From NCBI GenBank assembly GCA_023410475.1, contig JAEYPS010000028.1:62001-126000 (forward strand): DNA of 64,000 bases, given 5' to 3'. Below, piece by piece: positions 47,301 to 55,400 of this stretch. The notes below the pieces were generated by a model that had not been told where the DNA came from, did not search any database, and saw only the letters and a list, made by a program, of their open reading frames with translations. How positions within the stretch are numbered: the stretch's first letter is position 1; every line of letters begins with the position of its first letter. Origin of the DNA: Bacillota bacterium. Its GTDB lineage: Bacteria; Bacillota; Clostridia; Christensenellales; SZUA-584. A program made the translations under genes and the position numbers.

Positions 47301-48295
47301 CCGACCCCGAGATCCGTTTTTCTGTAAATAAGAACGACGCTATGAAGGAAGGGCTGACCACTGCTCAGGTTTACATGGAGGTAGTCGCCGCGCTGACTAA
47401 CGAGAAGAAATCGGTCACGATCGTCGACGACGGCAGTGACTATGATGTTCTGATACTTCGCGGTGAAAAAGACGACCTTACACCCGAATATATAAAAAAT
47501 CTTGCGATAACGGTCAAGGATAAGGATGGCGAGGAGAAGGACATAAAAATAGGAGATATAGCGTCTATAGAAGATAAGCAGACGCTTAGCTCCATAAAAC
47601 GCGTAGACCAGCGCCGCTATTTATCCGTCACAGCCTCTATAGCCGAAGGGTATAACGTAACGCATGTCACAGCGGACGCTCAAAGCCTTTTGCAGGGAAT
47701 TGAGCTGCCGGGCGACACGGGCTATGAGTTCTCAGGCGAGAACGAATCTATAATGGAGTCTGTAGGGGACCTCGTGTTCATGCTTCTCATAGGCGTGCTG
47801 CTCGTATATCTTATAATGGTGGCGCAGTTCCAGTCACTAAAATCGCCATTTATAGTGTTCTTTACTATACCTCTCGCGTTTACGGGAGGCTTTCTTGCGC
47901 TGCTGATAACCGGATTTGAAGTAAGCGTTATTTCGATGATCGGCTTTGTAATGCTAAGCGGCATCATTGTCAACAACGGCATAGTGCTCGTAGACTATAT
48001 AAACAGGCTGCGCGCAGAGGGCATGGAGAGGCGCGAAGCAATAGTTGAAGCAAGCATAACCCGTATGAGGCCAATACTTATGACGAGCATCACAACGATA
48101 CTAGGGCTTCTTGTGCTGGCTCTGGGGCTTAGCGAAGGCTCCGCTATTATGCAGCCGATGGCCGTGGTGTGTATAGGCGGACTCATATACGCGACGCTTA
48201 TGACGCTGTATGTCGTGCCCTCTATATACGATATAATGAACAAAAAGCATATAAGGGTAGTTGCCTTCGAAGACCTTGAGATAAGCGCAAAATAG
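44372..48295 (+). CDS. RND family efflux transporter (HAE1-like) with large coiled-coil insert
   Basis: A 1307-residue inner-membrane pump. It begins with a TM helix, then the conserved porter start PDLLPNMDMPYVVIMTAYPGATPQEVE. Both TM clusters are present, with VDNSIVVIENTYR in the first, which carries the usual proton-relay helix, and IVVNNGIVLVDYINRLR in the second. Typical HAE1 pumps are about 1030-1050 residues. The extra 260-270 residues form a helical, charged, coiled-coil-like insert at about 198-470, where AcrB-type proteins have the TolC-docking subdomain. No membrane-fusion or TolC gene is nearby, as expected for a Gram-positive (compare SwrC). Substrate unknown. Confidence 0.9.
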   Translation: MSKFSARKPLTIFAAVVVVIILGVVSLINMTPDLLPNMDMPYVVIMTAYPGATPQEVETAVTGPLEQRMATLEHIKEIQSTSSANVSMVIMEFGPAVNMDTVSVDILQQINMISGRWDENVGVPRILKINPSMLPVMVSAVDMEGMDTIELSEFVGDTLLPKLQGISGVASVSANGIIKKEIAVSLNEEKISAVSEKVAQAIKNELADTKDDLDEAQDKIDDGKSKLKKSKRDLERNQESTFDRLTQAGKMINEAIAQSIAYNAQLSGLIATQGALQAEKSLYESGLEEINSGIAGIDLALGDIDLTRAMINPLVISADPDGTLLSALPIDPGLMAMLTAQGCVTLGDVRALDAELASQQISLTAQKGMLLSQQADAVKRISQIDIELANLVTKIAATTAIVEQIDAAIAEAQANYTAVEAGKLAAAVGFGAGSAQLAAAEAELDKAQESLESAIEQYEDAVKKALESADLGKTITLDTIAAILTAQNFSMPAGYVYEDGLSYQVSVGDKFTSIEQLEELMLFNLGIEGVEPIYLKEVADITVTDNSDSVYAMINGNAGVALTFSKQSAYPTAEVTDNINAKFKELSEKHEGLRFSNLMDQGKYIYRITGSITESLLWGALFAVLILFLFLKDIRPTFITLCSIPISVIFAIVLMYFSGITLNIMSLSGLAIAIGMLVDNSIVVIENTYRLRSLGESPVKAAVSGAAQVGGAIVASTLTTVCVFVPIIFVEGITRQLFTDMALTLAYSLIASLIIALTLVPAMSSKLLKMRNERSNRLFERLKNLYMRSVAWTLGHKAFVLVLAVLLLGGSTALALSRGFSFMPQTNSNQISVTMEVPEGTSFQDKVVLANEVGSRLKAVDEIVTVGAVMSTQGMGMFSSSDETTVDFYVILDESAKRTSREIIPDIIALTADMDCVIKAQDSSMMTGYSDMLGGSGITINVFGSDLDDLQHSATDIAAQLKTLDGVKEVDDGLEDTDPEIRFSVNKNDAMKEGLTTAQVYMEVVAALTNEKKSVTIVDDGSDYDVLILRGEKDDLTPEYIKNLAITVKDKDGEEKDIKIGDIASIEDKQTLSSIKRVDQRRYLSVTASIAEGYNVTHVTADAQSLLQGIELPGDTGYEFSGENESIMESVGDLVFMLLIGVLLVYLIMVAQFQSLKSPFIVFFTIPLAFTGGFLALLITGFEVSVISMIGFVMLSGIIVNNGIVLVDYINRLRAEGMERREAIVEASITRMRPILMTSITTILGLLVLALGLSEGSAIMQPMAVVCIGGLIYATLMTLYVVPSIYDIMNKKHIRVVAFEDLEISAK

Positions 48296-48311
48296 AAAAC
48301 AGATGATTTTA

Positions 48312-48352
48312 CCCCTAAAAGTCTCATGACTTTTTGAGGACGCCGAATTAAA
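48312..48352 (+). repeat. interspersed hairpin repeat, copy E (best-preserved)
   Basis: CCCCTAAAAGTC-TCAT-GACTTTTTGAGG, then ACGCCGAATTAAA, 16 nt after the RND stop. The core AAAAGTC / GACTTTT pairs perfectly. Other copies lie at 13504, 36084, 38131, 42190 and 61172, with a probable relic at 57920. Confidence 0.7.
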
Positions 48353-48353
48353 G

Positions 48354-48380
48354 ATCGCCTTGCTGGCGGTTTTGTTTTAT
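48354..48380 (+). terminator. terminator after the RND pump gene
   Basis: ATCGCC / GGCGGT hairpin with a TTTTGTTTTATT tail, directly after hairpin repeat E. Confidence 0.65.
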
Positions 48381-48459
48381 TAGGGAATAAATTGAAATTA
48401 TTCGCAAACAGGTGTATAGTTACAGAGATAAAAAAATGATCGGTAAGGTGATAAACGAC

Positions 48460-48870
48460 ATGAAAAAAGCAGTGATAATAATCTCTATAGTAGCGGTATT
48501 TATTCTAAGCTCTTGCGTTTATGCCATAGATAAAACGCAGCCGAGAGTTGATTACCAAGAAACAGAAGTTCAATATGAGATCATATCTGCAAGAGAGTAT
48601 AGCCTTAATGTTCCGGAGGGCGAGGGAGCGATAAAAAAAGATTATGTGGACGATCCTGTTACCGCGAAAATCATCGGAGACGCCGTTATTAAGTCCATAG
48701 TTGGCGAGGAAGAATTCAATTCGTTTTCAAGCGTTAGCATTTGGTATGATGAAGAAAACGGTATATGGCTCGTAAACAGAAATCTGGGCCCTGATACCCT
48801 GGGCGGAGATATCTCATGCTTTATCAGAAGAAGCAGCGGTGAGATATTGAATGTAATCGCGGGAGAGTAA
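48460..48870 (+). CDS. lipoprotein with NTF2-fold immunity-like domain
   Basis: 136 residues from ATG 48460 (AAGGTGAT upstream). A signal peptide with lipobox LSSC is followed by a short linker and a C-terminal domain (about 65-136): DPVTAKIIGDAVIKSIVGEEEF, ISIWYDEENGIWLVN-like strands, GGDISCFIRRSSGEILNVIAGE. This matches the pattern of the NTF2-fold immunity-type family (Pfam Imm-NTF2-2/YbbC-YhhH group), known from polymorphic toxin loci but also found alone. No toxin gene is adjacent, so immunity is not shown; an orphan or a general surface role is possible. A strong terminator follows. Confidence 0.7.
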   Translation: MKKAVIIISIVAVFILSSCVYAIDKTQPRVDYQETEVQYEIISAREYSLNVPEGEGAIKKDYVDDPVTAKIIGDAVIKSIVGEEEFNSFSSVSIWYDEENGIWLVNRNLGPDTLGGDISCFIRRSSGEILNVIAGE

Positions 48871-48876
48871 TGCATA

Positions 48877-48908
48877 AAAAAAGCCCGCCTGTCCGCGGGC
48901 TTTTTTTA
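48877..48908 (+). terminator. strong terminator
   Basis: AAAAGCCCGC / GCGGGCTTTTTTT, GC-rich stem with A run before and T run after. Confidence 0.85.
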
Positions 48909-49024
48909 TGCCCGAAAAACGGGGTAAGTATTCGTAATTATGAGAACAATATGTAGTTTCATTCCATAGTATATAACAGCATAGCCTATGATTATGCATT
49001 AGGCAAGAAAGGAGACCAATTTAT

Positions 49025-49441
49025 ATGTCAGATGATATAACTACATCCGGTGACCAAATGGCACAGCGATTCCCGCGCGGCAGGTTCCCCGGTCGTTTCC
49101 CGCGCGGCAGATTCCCGCGCAGATTCCCTATAAGGCGTAGATTTCCGAGGCCAATATTCCCAAGGCCTATAATCGTTCCGCCGTTTTTCGGATTCCCGGT
49201 TGACCGCTGTTTTTACATCGACAGATTCGGCAGATGCTGCGACAGATGGGGCAGGTGCTGCGACAGGTGGGGCAGATGCGTTTACACTGGAGGGTATCCG
49301 TTTGCGGGAGCTGATACCATGGACGATAGCTGGTATGGCGTGGCAGGCAGCTGGGACATGATGCCCGATATGGACGATATGGCTGACGCCGACATGGACA
49401 GCGCCGCGGTTTTCAACGACTACGTTGACTATGATGATTAA
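49025..49441 (+). CDS. small RFP-repeat / Cys-repeat protein, unknown
   Basis: A 138-residue protein of striking composition that I do not recognise. Residues 14-60 are a basic, Pro/Phe-rich repeat (units RFPRG, RFPGRFPRG, RRFP, IFPRPI). Residues about 65-87 contain a tandem Cys motif, DRFGRC-CDRWGRC-CDRWGRC, each unit six to seven residues. The C-terminal 50 residues are strongly acidic and Met/Asp-rich (DMMPDMDDMADADMDS). There is no signal peptide or TM. AAAGGAGACC precedes the ATG. Low-complexity charged Cys proteins of this size are common among spore coat or crust proteins; a RiPP-type precursor is another thought but no modifying enzyme is adjacent. Confidence 0.7.
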   Translation: MSDDITTSGDQMAQRFPRGRFPGRFPRGRFPRRFPIRRRFPRPIFPRPIIVPPFFGFPVDRCFYIDRFGRCCDRWGRCCDRWGRCVYTGGYPFAGADTMDDSWYGVAGSWDMMPDMDDMADADMDSAAVFNDYVDYDD

Positions 49442-49473
49442 CTTATAAGCCCGAGCAAAGATACGAATACGAA

Positions 49474-49512
49474 ATAAAAAAACTGGCCTAAGGTGTTACG
49501 CGTTAGGCCAGT
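49474..49512 (-). terminator. terminator of the YlbF gene
   Basis: Perfect 10-bp ACTGGCCTAA / TTAGGCCAGT hairpin; the A run on its left (plus strand) gives a T run on the minus strand. Confidence 0.85.
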
Positions 49513-49526
49513 AAACATTACGGTAC

Positions 49527-49865
49527 TCATCTGCCTGAGTTACGAGCGTCCAGAAGACTGTTTAAAAAACTTATGTTTTCGGCAACCATCGCCTGATATT
49601 CCTGAGTCGCTTTTACATAATCCTTGACGTCCTGCTTTTCAAGAAAACCTGCATACTCGGCATAAAGCTGTTTAAGCCTTGCCGCCGCTTCCGTTTCAGG
49701 CAGTCCAAGGTTTAATATTCTGATATGTTCTTTTTCAAAGCCCGTCATCTGCCTGCCCAGAGACGGGTCTCCCATTAACTTTTGTCTGAGCCCCGTCATC
49801 CTAGCGTATTCCTGGGTCGCCTTGAGCGCAGCTGCAAGCTGCTGCAGTTCCCTTCTCAAAACCAT
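49527..49865 (-). CDS. YlbF/YmcA family protein
   Basis: A 112-residue all-helical, charged, cytoplasmic protein. The pattern is like YlbF: ATQEYARMTGLRQKLMGDPSLGRQMTGFE, LNLGLPETEAAARLKQLYAEYAGF and a C-terminal amphipathic helix MVAENISFLNSLL. In Bacillus, YlbF works with YmcA and YaaT as the Y-complex that affects RNase Y, competence and sporulation. Only one such gene is seen here. AAGGAG is before ATG 49865. It converges on the RFP/Cys-repeat gene. Confidence 0.8.
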   Translation of the reverse strand: MVLRRELQQLAAALKATQEYARMTGLRQKLMGDPSLGRQMTGFEKEHIRILNLGLPETEAAARLKQLYAEYAGFLEKQDVKDYVKATQEYQAMVAENISFLNSLLDARNSGR

Positions 49866-50054
49866 ATTATGATTCTCCTTATGAGTTTATATATTCAGTC
49901 TATTAACGCAACCGTATACTTGTGAACCGGAGGCAGTCAGTGGGGACAGCCTGCCTAAGCAAACGGGAGTATCATTTAACGCTATGTTCCTATAGTACAT
50001 ATAAGAAAAAGGAAGTATAATCGCCTTGGAAGAATATTTCTGGGGGTGAGGCGT

Positions 50055-52130
50055 ATGGATTATAAAAAAGCGGTTTTGGGCTACGCGGCAGATAAAATTG
50101 ACGAGAACCTCGAGCGGCAGGTGAATAGCCTTATCCGGCAGATGACGCTCAGGGAAAAGGCGGCTATGCTGCACGGAAAGAGGTTCACCCCTCAGGTGCT
50201 GAAGAATGTGATACTGCACGGAAGCGTGTTTTATACTCCGTTTCGGGGAGGTGGATGCAAAAGGCTCGCAATACCCGAGATAAGGTTTACCGACGGGCCG
50301 AGGGGAGTGGTCTTGGGAAGGGCGACCTGCCTGCCCTGCGCGATGCTTCGCGCGTCGGCGTTTGACGAGGAGCTCGAATACAGCGCGGGAAAGATGATAG
50401 CCAAAGAGGCGGCTGCCTTAGGAGCGAATTTCTTTGCGGGCATATGCGTAAACCTCGTGCGCAACCCCCGGTGGGGAAGATGCCAGGAGACATACGGCGA
50501 AGACCCGCATCTTTTGGGCTCCATGGGAACGGCGCTCGTAAAAGCGGTGCAGGAAGAAGGCATTATTGCTTGCCCGAAGCACTTCGCGCTTAACAGCATC
50601 GAGGACACTCGGTTTTTCGCGGACGTTCGCGCGGACGAAAGTACGCTGCGTGAAGTATACCTGCCTCACTTCAAGAAGTGCATAGACGCGGGGGTAATGT
50701 CGATAATGAGCGCGTACAACAAGGTAAACGATCAGTATTGCGGCGAAAATAAAACGCTTTTAACGAATATCCTGCGCGAAGACTGGGGGTTCCGTGGCTT
50801 TGTGATGTCCGACTTTATGTGGGGAACGCACGACGCGGAGCGCTCGCTTAAAGCCGGGCTGGATATGGAGATGCCGCTGCCTCTCCATTACAACTTCAGA
50901 GCATTTAAAAGGCTTATCAAAAAAGGCATAATAACTGAAGAGCATATCAACAATGCGGCCTCAAATATCTTAAGAGCGCTGATAAAACTGACTCCGGACA
51001 TAAAGAAGCAAGACAAGTCCGTAATAGGCTGCGATGAGCACTGCAGGCTCTCGAGGCAGATTGCTTCAAAGGGAATGGTGCTGCTTAAAAATAAAGGCTT
51101 GCTGCCCCTTTCAAAGAGCGCTAAAGTAGCTGTCACCGGCCCATACGCAGACGTTGCGAACACCGGAGACAGGGGGAGCAGCAGCGTCAGGAGCAGATAC
51201 AACATAACGCCGTACGGTGGGATCAAAAGGGTTTTTGGAAGCGCGGCGGTATACAGCGGCACTGACATAAGAAAAGCGCTGGCCGCGGCTAAAGATTCAA
51301 AAGTCGTTGTAGTATGCGTGGGGTTTGATTACCGTACGGAAGGCGAGTTTATAATAAAGACGAAGTACGCAGAAAAGAAAAAGCCCGAAGGCAGTGGCGG
51401 AGACAGGCGAGCCCTCAGCCTCAGCGATAAGGAAACAGAGCTTATTAAAGCGCTGAAAGGAGCCGGCAAAAGCGTTGTAGTCTGTCTTATTGCGGGCGGG
51501 GCTGTTACAGTAAACGAGTGGAAGGACTATGCTGACGCCATAATAATGGCGTATTACAGCGGACTCGAAGGGGGAAACGCTCTTGCCGATATATTGTGCG
51601 GCGACGTCAATCCCGGAGGAAAGCTGCCGTTTACCGTTGCGAAAAGGCAGTCGGACTACCCGCCGTTTATGGATTTCGCGGACGCTCCGTATGAGACGGA
51701 CTACGGATATTATCACGGTTATACGCTGTTTGACAAGGAGGGACTTGAGCCTGAATACCCGTTTGGGTATGGCCTTAGCTATACGACGTTTGAGACAGGC
51801 GATGCGACGCTGAGGCAGGATGAGGGCTGCGTAACGGTGAGCGCATGTGTTAAAAATACCGGAGCGGTAAGCGGTAGCGAGGTCGTTCAGGTATACGCGG
51901 GCTCTGAAAATAGCGAAAAGGAAAGGCCGAAGAAGCTTTTGAAAGGCTTTAAAAGGGTTGAGCTTGAGCCGGGCCGGCAAACGCGGGTTGATATAGTAAT
52001 TGATATCGAGGATCTTAAGTTTTATGACCCGGTAAAGAAGGAATGGGAGCTCGATAAAGACTATGTGTTTTATATAGGAAGCGACAGCAAGTCGGCGGAA
52101 GGGAGCTGCGTTAGGGCGGAGCTTATATAA
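50055..52130 (+). CDS. glycoside hydrolase family 3 (beta-glucosidase-like)
   Basis: A 691-residue GH3 enzyme from ATG 50055 (GGGGGTGAGG upstream; GTG 50046 lies inside this SD). The N-terminal (alpha/beta)8-like barrel (about 25-285) has FTDGPRG, ETYGEDPHLLG and KHFALNS. The nucleophile is Asp253 in GFVMSDFMWG. The C-terminal alpha/beta sandwich (about 335-560) and a fibronectin-III-like end domain (about 615-685, KNTGAVSGSEVVQVY) follow. There is no signal peptide, so it acts on imported oligosaccharides or glycosides. Its last 8 nt overlap the convergent GntR/UTRA gene, which is its likely regulator. Confidence 0.93.
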   Translation: MDYKKAVLGYAADKIDENLERQVNSLIRQMTLREKAAMLHGKRFTPQVLKNVILHGSVFYTPFRGGGCKRLAIPEIRFTDGPRGVVLGRATCLPCAMLRASAFDEELEYSAGKMIAKEAAALGANFFAGICVNLVRNPRWGRCQETYGEDPHLLGSMGTALVKAVQEEGIIACPKHFALNSIEDTRFFADVRADESTLREVYLPHFKKCIDAGVMSIMSAYNKVNDQYCGENKTLLTNILREDWGFRGFVMSDFMWGTHDAERSLKAGLDMEMPLPLHYNFRAFKRLIKKGIITEEHINNAASNILRALIKLTPDIKKQDKSVIGCDEHCRLSRQIASKGMVLLKNKGLLPLSKSAKVAVTGPYADVANTGDRGSSSVRSRYNITPYGGIKRVFGSAAVYSGTDIRKALAAAKDSKVVVVCVGFDYRTEGEFIIKTKYAEKKKPEGSGGDRRALSLSDKETELIKALKGAGKSVVVCLIAGGAVTVNEWKDYADAIIMAYYSGLEGGNALADILCGDVNPGGKLPFTVAKRQSDYPPFMDFADAPYETDYGYYHGYTLFDKEGLEPEYPFGYGLSYTTFETGDATLRQDEGCVTVSACVKNTGAVSGSEVVQVYAGSENSEKERPKKLLKGFKRVELEPGRQTRVDIVIDIEDLKFYDPVKKEWELDKDYVFYIGSDSKSAEGSCVRAELI

Positions 52131-52845
52131 AGCATTTTACTATATACTCGAACCTGTCTGCGAGTATGTATTGCAATGTACGGTGGACGGGTACGTTTTT
52201 TATGTCGTACACTATCTCGTGGACATAAATCACGGTCGTTGATTTTTTCACTCCGAGCAGCCCCGATTGGTAGGCGTTTGTTTTTGACAGGCATATCCTT
52301 TTGACTGAGTTGAGCCTTCCCGTTTTAAACCGGCTTTCGAGAAGCGAATACAGCGACATATCGTCTTTGAGCTCGTGAATGACAGGGGCAAATCTCTCGG
52401 GAAGGAAATTGTATTCGAGCACTACGGGCGAGCCGTTTGCATAGCGGACGCGCTCCATGTAAAGCACTTTGCTGCCCTTTGACAGCTTGAGCTCTTTTAT
52501 GTCATCCTCGCCGGCCGTACGTATCGAAGCCACGACTATCCTGCTGCCCGGCATAATGCCGCTTTGTGCGCAAACGGTGGTAAAGCTCTGATTGATAAGC
52601 GCGTTCTCACCATGCGCGGGTTTGTATACGTAAGTGCCCTTGCCCTGCCGCCTAACCAGATGGCCGGTTTTTACAAGCTCGAGTACGGCGTTCCTCACGG
52701 TTATACGACTGACGCCATAGGCAGAGCTGAGCTCAAACTCGGTGGGTATCTTTTGGCCCGGCTGAAGTACGCCCGCCTGTATGTCGCCTAGCAGCCTGTC
52801 TTTTATTTGTATATACAGCGGAGTAGAGCCTGTAAATTCCAACAT
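52123..52845 (-). CDS. GntR family transcriptional regulator, HutC/UTRA type
   Basis: 240 residues. The winged helix is at about 8-75 (YIQIKDRLLGDIQAGVLQPGQKIPTEFELSSAYGVSRITVRNAVLEL, wing RQGKGTYVY), UTRA domain at about 95-235. The closeness and 8-nt tail-to-tail overlap with the GH3 gene suggest control of glycoside use, with a sugar or sugar phosphate as effector. The 273-nt upstream gap to 53118 is very AT-rich; no operator dyad stands out. Confidence 0.9.
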   Translation of the reverse strand: MLEFTGSTPLYIQIKDRLLGDIQAGVLQPGQKIPTEFELSSAYGVSRITVRNAVLELVKTGHLVRRQGKGTYVYKPAHGENALINQSFTTVCAQSGIMPGSRIVVASIRTAGEDDIKELKLSKGSKVLYMERVRYANGSPVVLEYNFLPERFAPVIHELKDDMSLYSLLESRFKTGRLNSVKRICLSKTNAYQSGLLGVKKSTTVIYVHEIVYDIKNVPVHRTLQYILADRFEYIVKCFI

Positions 52846-53157
52846 ATTGCATACCTCCCTAAGATTATAAATGATATTATAAAATAATGCAACTTTATAA
52901 CATTACAGCATTTGTTCCATATTATATTATAACAAATTATACAATGCTAACCGAATAGGGAAACAAGCACGGCTGGTTACAGCGCAGAGGAACTGTTTCA
53001 GGAATTTATTTGCTGACAATTATGTGCTGCAGTTAAATAAATGAAATAATTTTTATAAAAATATCAAAAAAATATCAAGGATATGCGAAAAATGACGATA
53101 TATTAGATAAGGGTTATTATGACAGGGTCCAAAGCGGCATCAAAAGGAGATTACATC

Positions 53158-53796
53158 GTGAAAAGCAGAGGAGCTAAAGAAATAATCGTACATGAAAAAG
53201 AGGCGGTAAAACCGCGTCTGCGCGACGCCGGGACGATGTTTAAGAAAGCATGCGTTGCCGCGCTGTGTTTGCTGATGGCAACTGTGATAGGGCTCTTTAC
53301 CGCTGTAATAAGCCTTAACTCAAATCAGAAGGTATACCTTGGTATGGCCGAAAAAGCGCGCTCTTTGCTTAATGACAAGATAGCGCTGCAGCAGTCTGAG
53401 ATAGAGCGGCAGCAGACCCAGATAGATAAGCAGCGTATCAGGATAGATGAGCTGGAAAAGACGCTGTCACTACAAAAGGCGTCCGGAGCCACGGGAACGG
53501 ATGACCTGCTTGGTCAGCTAGAGCAGAGCCGCGTGCTTTTGGCACAGCGAGAGAGTGAGCTTGGCGAAATGAAGGCGCTTCTGGCCGGTATAGGAAGAAA
53601 AACTGGCGGCAGGCTGGTATATTTTAAAAAGTATGTGGTGGCAAAGGGAGACTCGCTTCGCTCGATCTGCCGGAAAAACGGTTTAAGCTATATTTCGAAC
53701 AAGAAGCTGATACTTGGCATAAACGGCATCAATGACGAGGATATGATAACTATTGGGCAGACGATACTTCTTCCTGCCATAATTGTACCGGAGTAG
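53158..53796 (+). CDS. single-pass coiled-coil protein with C-terminal LysM domain
   Basis: 212 residues from GTG 53158, which has AAAAGGAG about 10 nt upstream; ATG 53119 with a weaker AAGGG would give 225. A basic cytoplasmic segment leads to one TM helix (about 31-52). A heptad-rich coiled coil follows (about 62-140, LQQSEIERQQTQIDKQRIRIDELEK-like, here broken over several turns), then a LysM-like module at the end (VVAKGDSLRSICRKNG, GINDEDMITIGQTILLP). It probably spans from membrane to peptidoglycan and may scaffold wall or division proteins. Specific role unknown. Confidence 0.8.
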   Translation: MKSRGAKEIIVHEKEAVKPRLRDAGTMFKKACVAALCLLMATVIGLFTAVISLNSNQKVYLGMAEKARSLLNDKIALQQSEIERQQTQIDKQRIRIDELEKTLSLQKASGATGTDDLLGQLEQSRVLLAQRESELGEMKALLAGIGRKTGGRLVYFKKYVVAKGDSLRSICRKNGLSYISNKKLILGINGINDEDMITIGQTILLPAIIVPE

Positions 53797-53994
53797 AGGG
53801 CAAGGAATGAACCCGGGATGTCAGGCGCCGTGTTTTGTTATATTCTCAGCGCGAGGCAAGAACGGATTATCTTCGCTAAAACATATTAGTCCGCTAAATA
53901 AGTAATTAGCTGCAATCGGCAAAAATAGTAGAAAAGCATTCAGTAATGTTATATAATTTCATAGATGTACTATAACAGGGTATGAAAGATAAAA

Positions 53995-54543
53995 ATGCTG
54001 TTTTTTGTTCTGGATGCTTTGCCGCCCAAATACAGAAGCAAAGTGGAAAAATTGTATCATGAATATCGAAGCGACATGTTGTATACCGCTGTTGCGATTG
54101 TAAAAGACTACAGCCATGCCGAGGATATCGTTCAGCATGCATTTATTCGCATAATAAAGCATATAGGCAAGATAAACGCGCTTCCCGGCAGCGAGGTAAA
54201 AGGTTACATAATCTATATAGTAAGAAACCTGTCATTTGACTTTTTAAGAAAGCAGAAGAACTCTAAAACCGTTTCTTATGAGACTATGGAATATTCGCCC
54301 GCAGGCGGAGAAACGCTTGAAAATATTGCGATGCTCGATTTTGAGCTTAGTACGGTAAAGCAGAAGCTTATGGAAATGGACGATAAATATTCGCTGCCGC
54401 TGATACTTAAATATACTCTCGAGTTTTCGCACGCCGAGATAGCGGACCTTTTGGATATATCTATAGAGAACGTAAAGATAAGATGCCACCGCGGCAGGAA
54501 AAAGCTTATAGAAGCCATCGGGAAGGAGGCAATACATGGGTAG
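53995..54543 (+). CDS. sigma-70 family (ECF-like) RNA polymerase sigma factor
   Basis: 182 residues. Region 2 spans about 15-85: LYTAVAIVKDYSHAEDIVQHAFIRIIKHI, NLSFDFLRK. Region 4 spans about 118-178: LILKYTLEFSHAEIADLLDISIENVKIRCHRGRKKL. There is no region 3, as in ECF sigma factors. The downstream gene overlaps by 8 nt and encodes a membrane protein with the order expected of an anti-sigma factor, so the pair is a sigma/anti-sigma module answering to an envelope signal. The next gene is a small secreted protein and may be a target. Confidence 0.9.
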   Translation: MLFFVLDALPPKYRSKVEKLYHEYRSDMLYTAVAIVKDYSHAEDIVQHAFIRIIKHIGKINALPGSEVKGYIIYIVRNLSFDFLRKQKNSKTVSYETMEYSPAGGETLENIAMLDFELSTVKQKLMEMDDKYSLPLILKYTLEFSHAEIADLLDISIENVKIRCHRGRKKLIEAIGKEAIHG

Positions 54544-55222
54544 GGAATATTACGATGATGTTCTCGATATCGCCATAAAGTACGCGGGCCGTGAGCTATT
54601 AAGGGACACAGCTCTTGAATCGCCTTCATGCGGTGAAACGCGGTTTTCAGAAGGCTTTGAGAAAAAGATGGAGCGCATAATAAGCGGCGAGATAAGAAAG
54701 CGAAGAACGTCAAAGATCATAAAGATTGCCTCTCGGGCAGCAGCAGCTTTGTTGATATTGGCGATCGTCTCAACGGTTGTTGTTTTCAGCTCTGAAGCGC
54801 TGCGCTCGCAGGTGTTCAATATGTTCTCCGAAATAGGCGGGGACTCCGTCGATATCCAAGGGTATGTAGTGAGTCCCGAAGGTATTCCGGAAGGAATGAT
54901 AATGCCCGGGTATATACCCGAAGGATTTACGCTTACCATGGCGGAAAAGTACGGGTATATGGCATACAAAAGCAAATACGAAGATGGACACGGAAGCACG
55001 ATCAGTATTCTGCAAACAGCTGCGGATTCAAGCGTTACGATAGACAACGACGGAAACGCTTATGAAACGGATATATCTGGGGTTAAGGCCATTGCTTGCG
55101 AAAACGACGGCAACAACATTATAGCGTTCATATACAAAGAATATGCTTATGTGCTTATGGGAGATGATGAAGTCGAGTTATCAGAGCTTAAGAAGACAGC
55201 GCAGAGCATTATTGACCGTTAA
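54536..55222 (+). CDS. membrane-anchored DUF4367-type protein, probable anti-sigma factor
   Basis: A 228-residue bitopic protein. The cytoplasmic N-terminus (about 1-60) could bind the sigma factor, followed by one TM helix (about 64-85) and an outer domain (about 95-228) of the DUF4367 type, related to LolA/MucB-like sensor domains (EGIPEGMIMPGYIPEGFTLTMAEKYG). It overlaps the sigma gene stop by 8 nt, so it is made with it. There is no zinc HxxxCxxC anti-sigma motif, so the inhibitory contact is of another type. Confidence 0.8.
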   Translation: MGREYYDDVLDIAIKYAGRELLRDTALESPSCGETRFSEGFEKKMERIISGEIRKRRTSKIIKIASRAAAALLILAIVSTVVVFSSEALRSQVFNMFSEIGGDSVDIQGYVVSPEGIPEGMIMPGYIPEGFTLTMAEKYGYMAYKSKYEDGHGSTISILQTAADSSVTIDNDGNAYETDISGVKAIACENDGNNIIAFIYKEYAYVLMGDDEVELSELKKTAQSIIDR

Positions 55223-55261
55223 CGCGAAAAATAAAATAATTTGTAACCTTTACGCTCCGCA

Positions 55262-55400
55262 GTTCGTTTATATTGTGTAGGGAGTCTTAAGACAAAATAC
55301 ACATTAAACGAACAACGGGGCTTTTTGTCTTTATAAAGTGATTTCATGCAAGAGTTACGCTACAGATAAGTTTTGTGCGAAAAGCCCCGTAGTTTCGTGT
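55262..55400 (+). ncRNA. highly structured 5' leader of a secreted-protein gene
   Basis: Two long perfect inverted repeats lie in the 199-nt gap. First, GTTCGTTTA (55262-55270) pairs with TAAACGAAC (55305-55313), nested with TGTGTA / TACACA and a GTCTTAAGAC palindrome. Second, ACGGGGCTTTT (55315-55325) pairs with AAAAGCCCCGT (about 55381-55391), enclosing about 55 nt. The second helix ends about 15 nt before the SD (GGGAG), so it could control access to translation or act as a terminator/antiterminator for the sigma operon. Confidence 0.45.

Noticed and set aside
49025..49441. RiPP precursor peptide cluster
   Set aside because: No radical SAM, lanthipeptide synthetase, peptidase or dedicated transporter gene is adjacent.
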